Source: Thermodesulfobacteriota bacterium (GTDB taxonomy: Bacteria > Desulfobacterota_D > UBA1144 > Nemesobacterales > CSP1-2). From it: a stretch of 64,000 bases of DNA. Below the pieces are notes generated by a model that made no database searches, had not been told where the DNA came from, and was given only the letters and a program-made list of their open reading frames with translations. Below are positions 43,322-51,031 of the stretch, piece by piece (the first letter of the stretch is position 1; every line of letters starts with the position of its first letter). The stretch spans positions 1-64,000 of the forward strand of contig DATMAT010000034.1 of assembly GCA_035559815.1 (NCBI GenBank), given 5' to 3'. Position numbers and translations under genes: made by a program.

Positions 43322-43825
43322 CTATCTGTTGAAGTACTGGTTAAGATAATCGTATCCGACCCACTCGCTGGCTATTTCCTCATCCTTCTGCTGCTTGTAT
43401 TCCAGGTGCCAGCGAAGCTCGTCCTTCGGTCCGGGCGCCCTCTTGCTCTTGTCGTCAAAAATAGCCTTGAACGTCGAATAAACCCGGCGGATCTTGCCGC
43501 CTTTGTTACAGGCAGGGCAAATTAAATCCTTTTCTTCCTCTTTGTCATAGATCAGTTCGGAGAATTTAAAGTTTTTTAATTCCAGATATAGGATTTTATT
43601 ATTCTTCAGTTTATAACGAAACCTCCTGATGTAGGACTTCCCCTTTTCCCCGAGGGTAAAAACCATTTTATCCTTTTTATCGTCGTAAACCTCGATGTAA
43701 TAGAACTTGGGGTTTTTTTTCATTATCTTTGAAGCATTTGACTTGGTCAGCTTCTCGACCAGCGCGGATATATCCGCGTTGAACTCGTCTATGCAAGCAT
43801 CACACTCGTATTCAAATAGCGGCAT
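43322..43825 (-). CDS. FmdB-like zinc-ribbon protein with split ribbon, paralogue 2
   Basis: The 167-residue protein opens MPLFEYECDACIDEF with the first CxxC, and the second pair appears about 90 residues later (LICPACNKGGKIRRVYSTF). The intervening region contains FYYIEVYDDKKDKMVF and KFSELIYDKEEEKD; the SELIYDKEEEKD words are shared with the neighbour at 42827-43309, proving common origin by tandem duplication. The C-terminal tail differs (EWVGYDYLNQYFNR). ATG 43825 has AGGAGGG about 10 nt upstream. It is the first gene of the pair. No partner gene suggests a role. Confidence 0.72.
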   Translation of the reverse strand: MPLFEYECDACIDEFNADISALVEKLTKSNASKIMKKNPKFYYIEVYDDKKDKMVFTLGEKGKSYIRRFRYKLKNNKILYLELKNFKFSELIYDKEEEKDLICPACNKGGKIRRVYSTFKAIFDDKSKRAPGPKDELRWHLEYKQQKDEEIASEWVGYDYLNQYFNR

Positions 43826-44102
43826 GGCTAATCTCCCTCCTGTTATTAACTTAAAATATTAACAAATAATTTCTGATTCTTCCAGTTAGGAAGATTGTGA
43901 GTGGTTTTTACCCATTAACGAGCCACCCCCATTGGGGAGTATGTCCAGTGAACCGTTGGACAAACCAATCCTTCTCCGCATTCTGGCCGGCTCAAGCTGT
44001 TTGGGCCGCGGTCGAAGCGATAATCCCCAAACATTCATAGGGAATTTGACAAAGAGGGGTCAAGGATGATACTAGTTTCAACCCTTCTTGAGGAGAGAAA
44101 CA

Positions 44103-44891
44103 ATGTCTGAGCTGGTTATCGAAGAAAATGAAAGAACCTGCACCATCATATTTAACAGGCCGGAAAAGAGAAATTCACTGACTCCGGAGATACTCCTCCA
44201 ACTGGGTTCTGAGTTAAACAGGCTAAAAGCTGAGCAGAAGGTGAGGTGCGTCGTTATCCGCGGCTCGGGGGACAAGGCTTTCTCCTCCGGCTACGATATA
44301 TCGGCAATCGGTAAGATAAAGGATGATATGATGAGGGATTACCTGGATAACCACCCGCTCATGATCGCATCGAATGCCATAGAGCGTTTCCCCTATCCGG
44401 TGATTGCCCTGTTAAACGGCCACGCCTTCGGCGGCGGTCTTGAGCTGGCGGTTACCTGCGACCTTAGAATCTCAGCCGATCATGCCCTATTCGGTATGCC
44501 GCCGGCAAAGCTTGGAGTTGTTTATACCTATAGCGGGATCAGAAAGTTCATCAACTTGGTCGGACTGGGTTATGCAAAGGAGCTCTTTCTTACGGGGAAA
44601 AATATCAATGCGCACAGGGCAGAAAAAATCGGCCTCGTTAACTACACTTTACCGCAGCCTGAGCTTGAGGAGTTCACCTATAAGCTAGCCTCGGAAATCT
44701 CAGAAAACGCACCTCTCTCCATGAGTACGATGAAAGAAATGATGAACTCCTGGCAAAGAAATCAATTAATGAACCAAAAGGACGAAGCCTCGGTTAAGGA
44801 TATGATCTCAAAGGTCCAGGAAAGCGAGGATTATAAGGAAGGCCAGAGGGCTTTCTCCGAAAAGAGAAAGCCAAAGTTCGAGGGAAGGTGA
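44103..44891 (+). CDS. Enoyl-CoA hydratase/isomerase (crotonase) family protein
   Basis: The 262-residue protein has the crotonase fold: NRPEKRNSLTPEILLQLGSE, FSSGYDISAIG (oxyanion loop A/G-x-D) and ALLNGHAFGGGLELAVTCDL with the first acidic site. In hydratases a second Glu lies in a FGxPE motif. Here the segment is LFGMPPAKLGVVYTYSG, with Pro in that position, which resembles methylmalonyl-CoA decarboxylase-type members more than true hydratases. The reaction is therefore uncertain. ATG 44103 has GAGGAGA about 7 nt upstream. No beta-oxidation partner is adjacent. Confidence 0.85.
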   Translation: MSELVIEENERTCTIIFNRPEKRNSLTPEILLQLGSELNRLKAEQKVRCVVIRGSGDKAFSSGYDISAIGKIKDDMMRDYLDNHPLMIASNAIERFPYPVIALLNGHAFGGGLELAVTCDLRISADHALFGMPPAKLGVVYTYSGIRKFINLVGLGYAKELFLTGKNINAHRAEKIGLVNYTLPQPELEEFTYKLASEISENAPLSMSTMKEMMNSWQRNQLMNQKDEASVKDMISKVQESEDYKEGQRAFSEKRKPKFEGR

Positions 44892-44986
44892 TGTAGGATA
44901 CAAGATACAGGATGCACGACGTAAGATGCAGGATAAATGACTAAAAAGTAATCAAATCACAAATATCAAATTACAAACAAATCAAA

Positions 44987-45109
44987 ATGACCGAAAGCCA
45001 AAACTCCAAACAGTATGACCTAGAGGAACGAACTTTAAAATTTGCCAAAGAAGTAATCCAGTTTATCAAAAACAGCCCTCGAACTTTAGCTAATATCACA
45101 TCGCCCTAA
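44987..45109 (+). pseudogene. Truncated four-helix-bundle (S23/IVP-type) protein remnant
   Basis: ATG 44987 opens a 40-codon frame reading KQYDLEERTLKFAKEVIQFI then KNSPRTLANI and stop. This is the first helix and a half of the four-helix-bundle proteins found in 23S rRNA intervening sequences and at many scattered loci, normally about 115-125 residues and continuing with GKQLIRSGTSVGAN-like sequence. That part is missing. The upstream tract (GGATACAAGATACAGGATGC, then AAATATCAAATTACAAA) is the kind of simple sequence that usually precedes such genes. Confidence 0.7.
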
Positions 45110-45139
45110 ATCCTTGGATAACTAAGGCCTACCCATACG

Positions 45140-45250
45140 AAGCGTCGTAATAAACTCCGTGCGGAGTCATGCTGAGTCCTTCGCTAAACTCCGCGAAGCA
45201 TCTATCTTTTCTAGATTTTTCACTTCGTTCAGAATGACAATTCTAGAAGT
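45140..45250. repeat. Degraded intergenic repeat
   Basis: AATAAACTCCGTGCGGAG, TCATGCTGAGTCCTTCG and CACTTCGTTCAGAATGACA are shared in pieces with clusters at 15060-15230 and 56330-56390. The gap 44892-45383 otherwise holds only the four-helix-bundle remnant. Confidence 0.5.
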
Positions 45251-45383
45251 CTCTTCGCAATGTGTAACTTTACTAACCGTCTGAAAGAACAGGTTTTGTC
45301 TATAACAATACTTAATTGGAATTTGTTTGTGATGAGATTTGGTATTTCACAATCACAGGGCTTAGAACTTAGACCTTGGCCTC

Positions 45384-45887
45384 TTATTTATGCCCGTATT
45401 TCTCCCAATGAAATATCTCTTCGGCCGGTTTCCTTATCTTTTTCCTCTTTACCGTGAATTCTTCGGGATAGCCGAATGGAAGAATGGTCAGAATATGCAG
45501 TTTTCTGGGAATACCCAACATCTCCTTTACCTTGTCTCTATCAATAGCTCCGATCCAGCAAGTGCCCACTCCTTCGTTCCAGGCGGCAAGGGACATATTT
45601 TGCACCGCTCTGGCCCCGTCTATCTCATGCCATTTGTTGACCGGGTCGGTAACTACCACTACAGCAAATGACGCACCAGCTATAAACCTGCCGCTTGTGC
45701 AAAATTTCTCCAATCCTTTGATCGTTGCCTTATCCTTTATTATTACGAACTGCCAGGGCTGGAGGTTCATGGCGCTCGGGCCAAGTCTCCCCGCCTCGAT
45801 AATCTTCCTAATCACCTCGTCCGGCACTTCTTTTTTAACATAGCTTCTTATATCCCTTCTCTTTCTTATGCACTCGAACGTGTCCAT
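45384..45887 (-). CDS. Nitroreductase family FMN oxidoreductase
   Basis: The 167-residue protein has the nitroreductase pattern: IRKRRDIRSYVKKEVPDEVI (FMN-phosphate-binding Arg residues), EAGRLGPSAMNLQPWQFVII, and QNMSLAAWNEGVGTCWIGAI. The C-terminus includes ILPFGYPEE, the usual FMN-contact segment. Members reduce nitro groups, quinones or flavins, or act in cofactor chemistry; the substrate is not deducible. It is somewhat short but complete. ATG 45887 is the start; no operon partner is present. Confidence 0.9.
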   Translation of the reverse strand: MDTFECIRKRRDIRSYVKKEVPDEVIRKIIEAGRLGPSAMNLQPWQFVIIKDKATIKGLEKFCTSGRFIAGASFAVVVVTDPVNKWHEIDGARAVQNMSLAAWNEGVGTCWIGAIDRDKVKEMLGIPRKLHILTILPFGYPEEFTVKRKKIRKPAEEIFHWEKYGHK

Positions 45888-46009
45888 TAGATTTACCCCT
45901 TGTGGGACTAAAGTTGTGTTTAATAAAAGTATAACCGGTGCGTGACTCTTCTAGTTTCTAAGAAATTGACTTGCGGTTGTAGGGAACGCATATATCTTGG
46001 CCGAGTCTA

Positions 46010-46235
46010 CACCTAGTCCTTCGGCTTTGTTCCGAGCTTGCCCTGTGCGAAGCGTGGGAACGAACTATTCCGGCGTTCTTAGTATAGAGGTGTTCGCCCT
46101 TCCCCCGGTTAAACCGGGGGACCTAGCTCAGCGAACGGTATAACTAGGGATTTAGCTTATAAACATTCGCTCATCCTGAGCCCGGTCGAAGGATGCTAAT
46201 TTTGTTATTACGAATCCCATCCAGTGAGTCGAAGT
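46010..46235. repeat. Intergenic palindrome/repeat cluster
   Basis: It holds GGTTAAACCGG, AGGTGTTCGCCCTTCC, CTCATCCTGAGCC...GTCGAAGGATG and CCCATCCAGTGAGTCGAAG words, shared with the clusters at 26205, 48545, 55960 and 60530. No gene is present. Confidence 0.6.
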
Positions 46236-46319
46236 GTCCAGTATAAAATTCGCAACCGAAATTATCCCATTTCTGGAAATAAGTTGTTTAACCAAGGCTT
46301 TCGTAGGCTAATTGGATGA

Positions 46320-46460
46320 ACATAAACTGGACTACATTTACGTAAGCAACATGAAGATAGGAACCAGGTTTTAAAAAAGCACTTTTATCTTTCTAAAACC
46401 TTATTTTACAAGAGTGGTTCCATTAATTTATTGACTTCTAATTATTTTGGATAGCCCTAT
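46320..46460 (+). repeat. Dispersed repeat family A, copy 4
   Basis: It has the words ACTGGACTACATTTACGTAA, GAACCAGGTTTTAAAAAAGC, TTTTATCTTTCTAAAACC, TTATTTTACAAGAGTGG and TTCTAATTATTTTGGATAGC in family order. It is more diverged than copies 5 and 6. Confidence 0.7.
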
Positions 46461-46479
46461 TAACGGGCGATTTTTTACC

Positions 46480-46507
46480 GTAGAGACGCATAGCAATGCG
46501 TCTCTAC
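46480..46507. repeat. Perfect 12-bp palindrome
   Basis: GTAGAGACGCAT and ATGCGTCTCTAC are exact inverted copies around AGCA. This hairpin word is frequent between genes in environmental bacteria. It lies 20 bp beyond the amtB terminator. Confidence 0.75.
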
Positions 46508-46525
46508 AAATATGAATTGATGAAC

Positions 46526-46562
46526 GAAAAAACAGCCAGAGTGGTTGTCCACCCTGGCTGTT
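46526..46562 (-). terminator. Rho-independent terminator of amtB
   Basis: Read on the minus strand, AACAGCCAGGGTGG pairs with CCACTCTGGCTGTT (one mismatch) around a 4-nt loop and is followed by TTTTTT. It begins 14 bp after the amtB stop codon. Confidence 0.9.
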
Positions 46563-46576
46563 AAATAGGTTTAATC

Positions 46577-47905
46577 TCAAAGGGAATAGCTCTTCTCGTT
46601 ATGCTGGCTCAGGTCTAGTCCCATTATCTCCTCTTCTTCAGTTACTCTCAGTCCCATGATAGCCTTGAGGACGGAAAGGATAATGAGAGTCCCAACAAAG
46701 GCAAAGACCCAAGTGGCTATCACGGCTATAACCTGAATGAGAAGTTGCTTGGGGTTGCCAAAGAATAAACCGTTGTTACCGGCGGCATTGATGGCGGTGG
46801 ATGCAAATAGACCGGTGGCGATTGCTCCCCAGGTTCCCCCTACGCCGTGTACACCTACTACATCCAGTGAGTCGTCATAACCCATTTTGGTCTTAAGGGT
46901 GCAGGCGGTTGAACAAAGTATCCCCGCTATTAGACCGATGATTATTGAGGAAAGCGGCCCGACGAACCCGGATGCCGGAGTGATTGCTACAAGACCGGCC
47001 ACTGCTCCGCTGGCAGCCCCCAGGACCGTTGGTTTACCCCGAAAGATCCAATCCATGAACATCCAGGAAAGCGCCGCCGCCGCGGTGGCGATATGAGTTA
47101 CCACAAAAGCGCTTGTGGCTAGGGCGCCGGAGGCCAATGCGCTCCCGGCGTTAAAACCGAACCACCCCACCCATAGAAGAGATGCTCCGATGACGCTGAA
47201 CGGCAGGTTGTGGGGCGGCATGGGCTCTTTTCCATAACCGATTCTTCTGCCAAAGAAAATGGCAGCGGCAAGGGCCGATACCCCAGAGCTTATATGAACG
47301 ACTGTTCCACCGGCAAAGTCCAATGCTCCGAAATTCCGCATCCACCCGTTCACCCCCCAAACCCAGTGGGCTAAAGGATCGTATATGAACGTTGCCCACA
47401 GCAGTATAAAAATTATAAACGTGCTGAACTTGGCCCGCTCCGCAAAAGCGCCGGTGATCAGGGCCGGCGTGATAATGGCGAACATCATCTGGAAAATCAT
47501 GAATGCCTGGTGGGGAATGGTAACAGCATAATCCGGGTTTGGGTCTAGCCCTACGCCTTTTAGTCCTACCCAATCCAGACCCCCTATAACGCTCCACTTG
47601 TCCGGCCCGAATGCCAGACTGTACCCGAAAAGTACCCATTGTATGGTAATTAGGCCGACAATAATAAAGCTCTGCATGATAGTACCAAGGGTGTTTTTTG
47701 AACGAACAAGACCGCCGTAGAAAAGGAATAAACCCGGAATCGTCATCATCAATACGAGGGCCGAAGATACGAGTATCCAGGCTGTGTCACCGGTATCTAC
47801 TGCCAGTGGTGCGGATTCCTGAGCAAACGATAAATCCGCCAGAAAAATCAAGGTCAGAAATAAAACCGGGTACCCTAATATCGTTCTACTCTTTAGCACT
47901 TCCAT
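46577..47905 (-). CDS. amtB: Ammonium transporter (Amt family)
   Basis: The 442-residue protein has a cleavable signal (FLTLIFLADLSFAQES) and eleven membrane helices with the Amt signatures. FAGGTVVHISSGVSALAAAI carries the first pore His, VVGVHGVGGTWGAIATGLF carries the second, and LVRSKNTLGTIMQSF and NPDYAVTIPHQAFMIFQMMFA line the outer vestibule. It moves NH3/NH4+ across the inner membrane. The usual partner glnK is not adjacent. A strong terminator follows, and a sigma-54 promoter match lies about 380 bp upstream, consistent with nitrogen control. Confidence 0.97.
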   Translation of the reverse strand: MEVLKSRTILGYPVLFLTLIFLADLSFAQESAPLAVDTGDTAWILVSSALVLMMTIPGLFLFYGGLVRSKNTLGTIMQSFIIVGLITIQWVLFGYSLAFGPDKWSVIGGLDWVGLKGVGLDPNPDYAVTIPHQAFMIFQMMFAIITPALITGAFAERAKFSTFIIFILLWATFIYDPLAHWVWGVNGWMRNFGALDFAGGTVVHISSGVSALAAAIFFGRRIGYGKEPMPPHNLPFSVIGASLLWVGWFGFNAGSALASGALATSAFVVTHIATAAAALSWMFMDWIFRGKPTVLGAASGAVAGLVAITPASGFVGPLSSIIIGLIAGILCSTACTLKTKMGYDDSLDVVGVHGVGGTWGAIATGLFASTAINAAGNNGLFFGNPKQLLIQVIAVIATWVFAFVGTLIILSVLKAIMGLRVTEEEEIMGLDLSQHNEKSYSL

Positions 47906-47934
47906 TGCCTTCCTCCTTTTCAGAGCATATTAAT

Positions 47935-48150
47935 TGCGAATCTTGTTTTTGTTTGAATGAACCACCCTACAGCAAGCTGCAGGGTATCCGAAAATTTCCC
48001 CTCCCTTGATGGGAGGGGATGAAGGGGAGGGTGAATCACCCCCACTCCTTCGGCTTCGCTCAGGACAGGCTTAATCTTCCCCCATCGAGGGGAAGGATGG
48101 ATAAGGTAACCCTGTGGCAAGCCACGGGAAATTCTCAAGTTAAGCGGATT
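47935..48150. repeat. Intergenic repeat cluster upstream of amtB
   Basis: It contains CCCTACAGCAAGCTGCAGGG and TTCCCCTCCCTTGATGGGAGG hairpins, a TTCGGCTTCGCTCAGGACAGG word, and AACCCTGTGGCAAGCCACGG followed by AAATTCTCAAGTTA. The first and last words recur near 10126-10170 (AAATGAACCACCCTGGAGCA, AATTCTCAAGTTA). Confidence 0.6.
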
Positions 48151-48283
48151 CATGTCCCTGACGTCTATACTCGACCTAGAGCATTGGTAGGGTAAATTGA
48201 ATATATAAACGGTGATTGATTAGGGGTTAAAACCGGTCTCATTTTTACTCTCTCCTTACGGGGCGTTGCTATCTGTACTTTTC

Positions 48284-48298
48284 GCAAATAATGTGCCA
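48284..48298 (-). promoter_or_regulatory. Sigma-54 (RpoN) type promoter facing amtB
   Basis: On the minus strand TGGCAC-ATTAT-TTGC matches the consensus TGGCACG-N4-TTGC, with GG and GC exactly 12 bp apart; only the G after TGGCAC is A. Transcripts would start near 48273 and reach amtB after a leader of about 370 nt that contains the repeat cluster at 47935-48150. Confidence 0.65.
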
Positions 48299-48390
48299 GC
48301 TAAACATACGCTTATTTGTGAAAAATTGCGGTAGGAAAAAGAGGTTTTGCCTAAAACTTAGGCAGACGTGCTGATTTTTTAGTCAGAGAT

Positions 48391-48545
48391 ACCGCTGTCC
48401 AAAATAATCAGAAGCCAGCGGTCCACATTAGTAAAACAAGGCCTTTTGATACATAAAACGTCTTTTTAAAATCAGCTTACACTCTTTTATGTTTGCTATG
48501 CAGGTGCCAACTTAATTCTATTTGTTGAAACAGCTTTTTAACCCT
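48391..48545 (-). repeat. Dispersed repeat family A, copy 5
   Basis: In reverse complement this reads AAAAAGCTGTTTCAACAAAT, AGCAAACATAAAAGAGTG, GATTTTAAAAAGACGTTTTA, AAGGCCTTGTTTTACTAATG and TCTGATTATTTTGGACAGCG. It is the closest match to copy 6 at 63245, including the flank AGTAGGGTTAAAAAGCT. Confidence 0.8.
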
Positions 48546-49075
48546 ACTCACCCTTCGTCTGGCCTAACCTCTCACTTCCTCAAGCATACATTGGAGCAAT
48601 TCGGGGTGAGTCCTTCCATAAACTGGACAGGCCTGTCGAACCATGAACGGGTTTTTACTTCTCTTTACCAACTGATGCTAATCCGTTCATACTGAACTTG
48701 TCGAAGTATGAATTTAAAGCATGAGGTGTTCACCCTTCCACCGGTTTAACCGGGGGACCTGCTCAGGGCGAGCGGGTTTCTACTAATCGTTTCAGCGGAT
48801 GTAAATCCGCTCATTCCTTCCCCGATTTAATCGGGGATCGACTCAGGACAGGCTCTGAGTCTAATCGAAGGATGATTTGGAGAAGGGTGAATTTGTCCTT
48901 GCACCTTTCAGCCCAGCTCAGGGCAGGCTAGGCTTAGGGCAAACGGATTTCCCCCGTTCTCCTTCTCCTCAAATTGGGGCAAAAGAATAAATACTTTCTT
49001 GCCGTCATGGCGTGCCCCCTTCTTTTAGCAGTGTTGGAATCTATCAAGATTCCTCCCTCTGGTCGGAGTGACATT
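48546..49075. repeat. Large intergenic repeat cluster
   Basis: The 47906-49151 gap has no credible gene. This part holds AGCGGATGTAAATCCGCTCAT (48784), CCCCGATTTAATCGGGGATC (48817), GGTTTAACCGG, several TTCGCCCT/AGGGCGA pairs and a half-copy of the CATTCC...AATGACA block (49030-49075). Confidence 0.65.
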
Positions 49076-49151
49076 TGAGTCAGGCCTATCGTTTTTGGAG
49101 AGATTCGGCTTGAGACAAGACCGACTAACCCGCCGGAATTCTATCCAGCTT

Positions 49152-49955
49152 TCAGGAAAAGGCCTCGTTCAATTGTTTTATCTGCTCTTTAGACAACCGC
49201 CAACCGGAGGCCAGGCAGTTTTCAACAGTCCGGTCCACACTATTAGACTTGGGTATGGCTATGACGTTAGGGCGGGCAGTGCACCAGTTGAGTGCCACCT
49301 GGGCCATAGTTTTACCAACCTGGTCTGCTATTTGGCCCAAGACCTTCATACCTTTATTTCTTGAGAGCCTGGACTTCACCGCTAAATTACCGTTGTCTAG
49401 GGGTGTATAAGCCAGGATTGTTATTCGGTGTCTCTCGCAGAAGGGTATCAGGTCTTTTTCTATCTCCCTGCTGTTGAGGTTGTAAAGCACCTGGTTCGAG
49501 ACAATCGGATATTTGCTCATGGCAGCCATTGCCTCTTCTAACTCATCAACGTCAAAATTACTTACCCCGATGTATTTGACCATTGCGGAATCTACCAGTT
49601 TTTCCATGGCCCGCATAGTCTCCCGGATTGGGACACTGGGGTTGGGCCAATGTACCTGGTAAAGATCGATACAGTCTATTCCGAGCCTCCGCAAACTCCC
49701 TTCCGCCGCCCGGAGCACATCGTCGTAGCGGAGGTGTCCGCCGGATACCTTTGTGGCGATGAACACTCGATTGCGGATACCCTTTATAGCCACACCCACC
49801 ACCTCCTCGGTATTATATCCTTCCGCCGTATCAACCAGATAAGCTCCCAATTCAATTCCCCTGCGCAAGGGTTCCACCCCACCCGAATAATTCCAGGTAC
49901 CGAGCCCGATTTCAGGAACCATTACTCCAGTACTTCCAAGAGGCTTTAGCTTCAT
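49152..49955 (-). CDS. Aldo/keto reductase
   Basis: The 267-residue NADPH-dependent barrel enzyme has the AKR catalytic residues in order: VDTAEGY (Asp and Tyr), FIATKV (Lys) and LYQVHWP (His). IGVSNFDVDELEEAM and AIPKSN (cofactor-phosphate region) complete the family pattern. It reduces carbonyls of unknown identity. ATG 49955 is preferred over GTG 49964 because AAGGGTGA lies about 8 nt before it. The gene is on its own; the PagL-like gene lies upstream with 94 bp between and may be co-transcribed. Confidence 0.93.
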   Translation of the reverse strand: MKLKPLGSTGVMVPEIGLGTWNYSGGVEPLRRGIELGAYLVDTAEGYNTEEVVGVAIKGIRNRVFIATKVSGGHLRYDDVLRAAEGSLRRLGIDCIDLYQVHWPNPSVPIRETMRAMEKLVDSAMVKYIGVSNFDVDELEEAMAAMSKYPIVSNQVLYNLNSREIEKDLIPFCERHRITILAYTPLDNGNLAVKSRLSRNKGMKVLGQIADQVGKTMAQVALNWCTARPNVIAIPKSNSVDRTVENCLASGWRLSKEQIKQLNEAFS

Positions 49956-50049
49956 CGAGATCACCCTTTTTCTATGAATAGGCTTCGGTACATGATTATT
50001 AAAGCTAACTAAAACCGGTTAGATTTCAAAAAAGTATCAATAGCGAAGC

Positions 50050-50592
50050 TTAAAAACGGTAACTCATCTCAAGCAGGTGGCGGTTCAGTCCATTTCCGCC
50101 AAAGATCCCGCCGTCAGAAATATGGAAAAATCGATATCCCAAAGCCAGGTTCCATGGAAGTCTATAGCTTACACCTCCGTGGGCAATAAACTGAAAGGGG
50201 CCCCCGAAGCTATGGTCGCCCACTTTTTCCTCACTGATTAGAGCAAAACCTACACCGATATCAAGGGTAACACGACCTCCGGGACTGCTGAAGGATGTGA
50301 CCGGACCAAGGGTGGCCAATAGGGCTGTGTCGCCTTCCTGTATTAGGACCCCAACGGAGCCGTTAATCCCGGTACCAAGTATCCATTCAAAAGGTGTTCT
50401 CCAACTCCATGGCAACCCATAATTGCCAAAAACTTCGAAAGATTCGAAATCAAACTCCTCACGAGGGTTTGATATACCGACACGTATGCCCAGATCCATA
50501 ACCGTTTCATCACTTGCACTGATTTCCATAGGATCAATTAGCATGAATAGCAGTGCCAATATCAACCAGGTCGCATTTACATTTAATCGAAT
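50050..50592 (-). CDS. PagL-like lipid A deacylase family outer-membrane protein, apparent AUU start
   Basis: The mature protein is an outer-membrane beta-barrel with the PagL ending: ALGYRFFHISDGGIFGGNGL then NRHLLEMSYRF. The catalytic His and Ser of PagL (H-x-S) are kept; the third acidic residue aligns with Asn, as in some relatives. PagL removes the 3-O acyl chain of lipid A. An AGGAG site ends at 50601, 5 nt before ATC 50595 and 8 nt before ATT 50592; no ATG/GTG/TTG lies there in frame. Starting at ATT gives a normal signal peptide (RLNVNATWLILALLFMLI). The first standard start, TTG 50565, would lose the basic n-region. Confidence 0.72.
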   Translation of the reverse strand: MRLNVNATWLILALLFMLIDPMEISASDETVMDLGIRVGISNPREEFDFESFEVFGNYGLPWSWRTPFEWILGTGINGSVGVLIQEGDTALLATLGPVTSFSSPGGRVTLDIGVGFALISEEKVGDHSFGGPFQFIAHGGVSYRLPWNLALGYRFFHISDGGIFGGNGLNRHLLEMSYRF

Positions 50593-50640
50593 GATTCAAT
50601 CTCCTAGCATCCGAGCTAATATGAGATGACTTGTACGCCA

Positions 50641-51031
50641 AGGCTTTAAGTTTTTAACTCAGCCTATCAGTCGAACCATATCTTACGATTTCGCCGTCGT
50701 GAAAGTTAAGTTATCTAAGAAAGAACAAAATCTAGCTATCATGCTAGATGTCATCAGTTTTTAAATAATATTATTTGATTGTCGCTTGCAGTCAATTCTA
50801 AGGCGATGAAAAGTAGGCAAGGTTCTTATCTTGAGAAGCGTGTCCGATCAATAAGAGCGCGCTTTTCAGTGATGATGAAAGCTTTTTGGAGAGACCAGGA
50901 AAGAATCGTCCGTCCTGGCCTCTTTAGAATCAATCTAAATGACCGATAAACATCCTCTGTGTGGAGACGACCCGCCGGGCCGTCTCCGGTAACGAAACTG
51001 AATGTATCGAATTAGTATCTGAAAGATTGTA
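50641..51031. other. Intergenic region, 391 bp, with two hairpins
   Basis: GAGACCAGGA pairs with TCCTGGCCTC (50891-50922), followed by TTT on the + strand. GGAGACG-CCCG pairs with CGGG-CGTCTCC (50969-50993), just after the stop of the GT2 gene, and may help end its transcript; it lacks a U-run. Nothing else is recognised. Confidence 0.5.
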
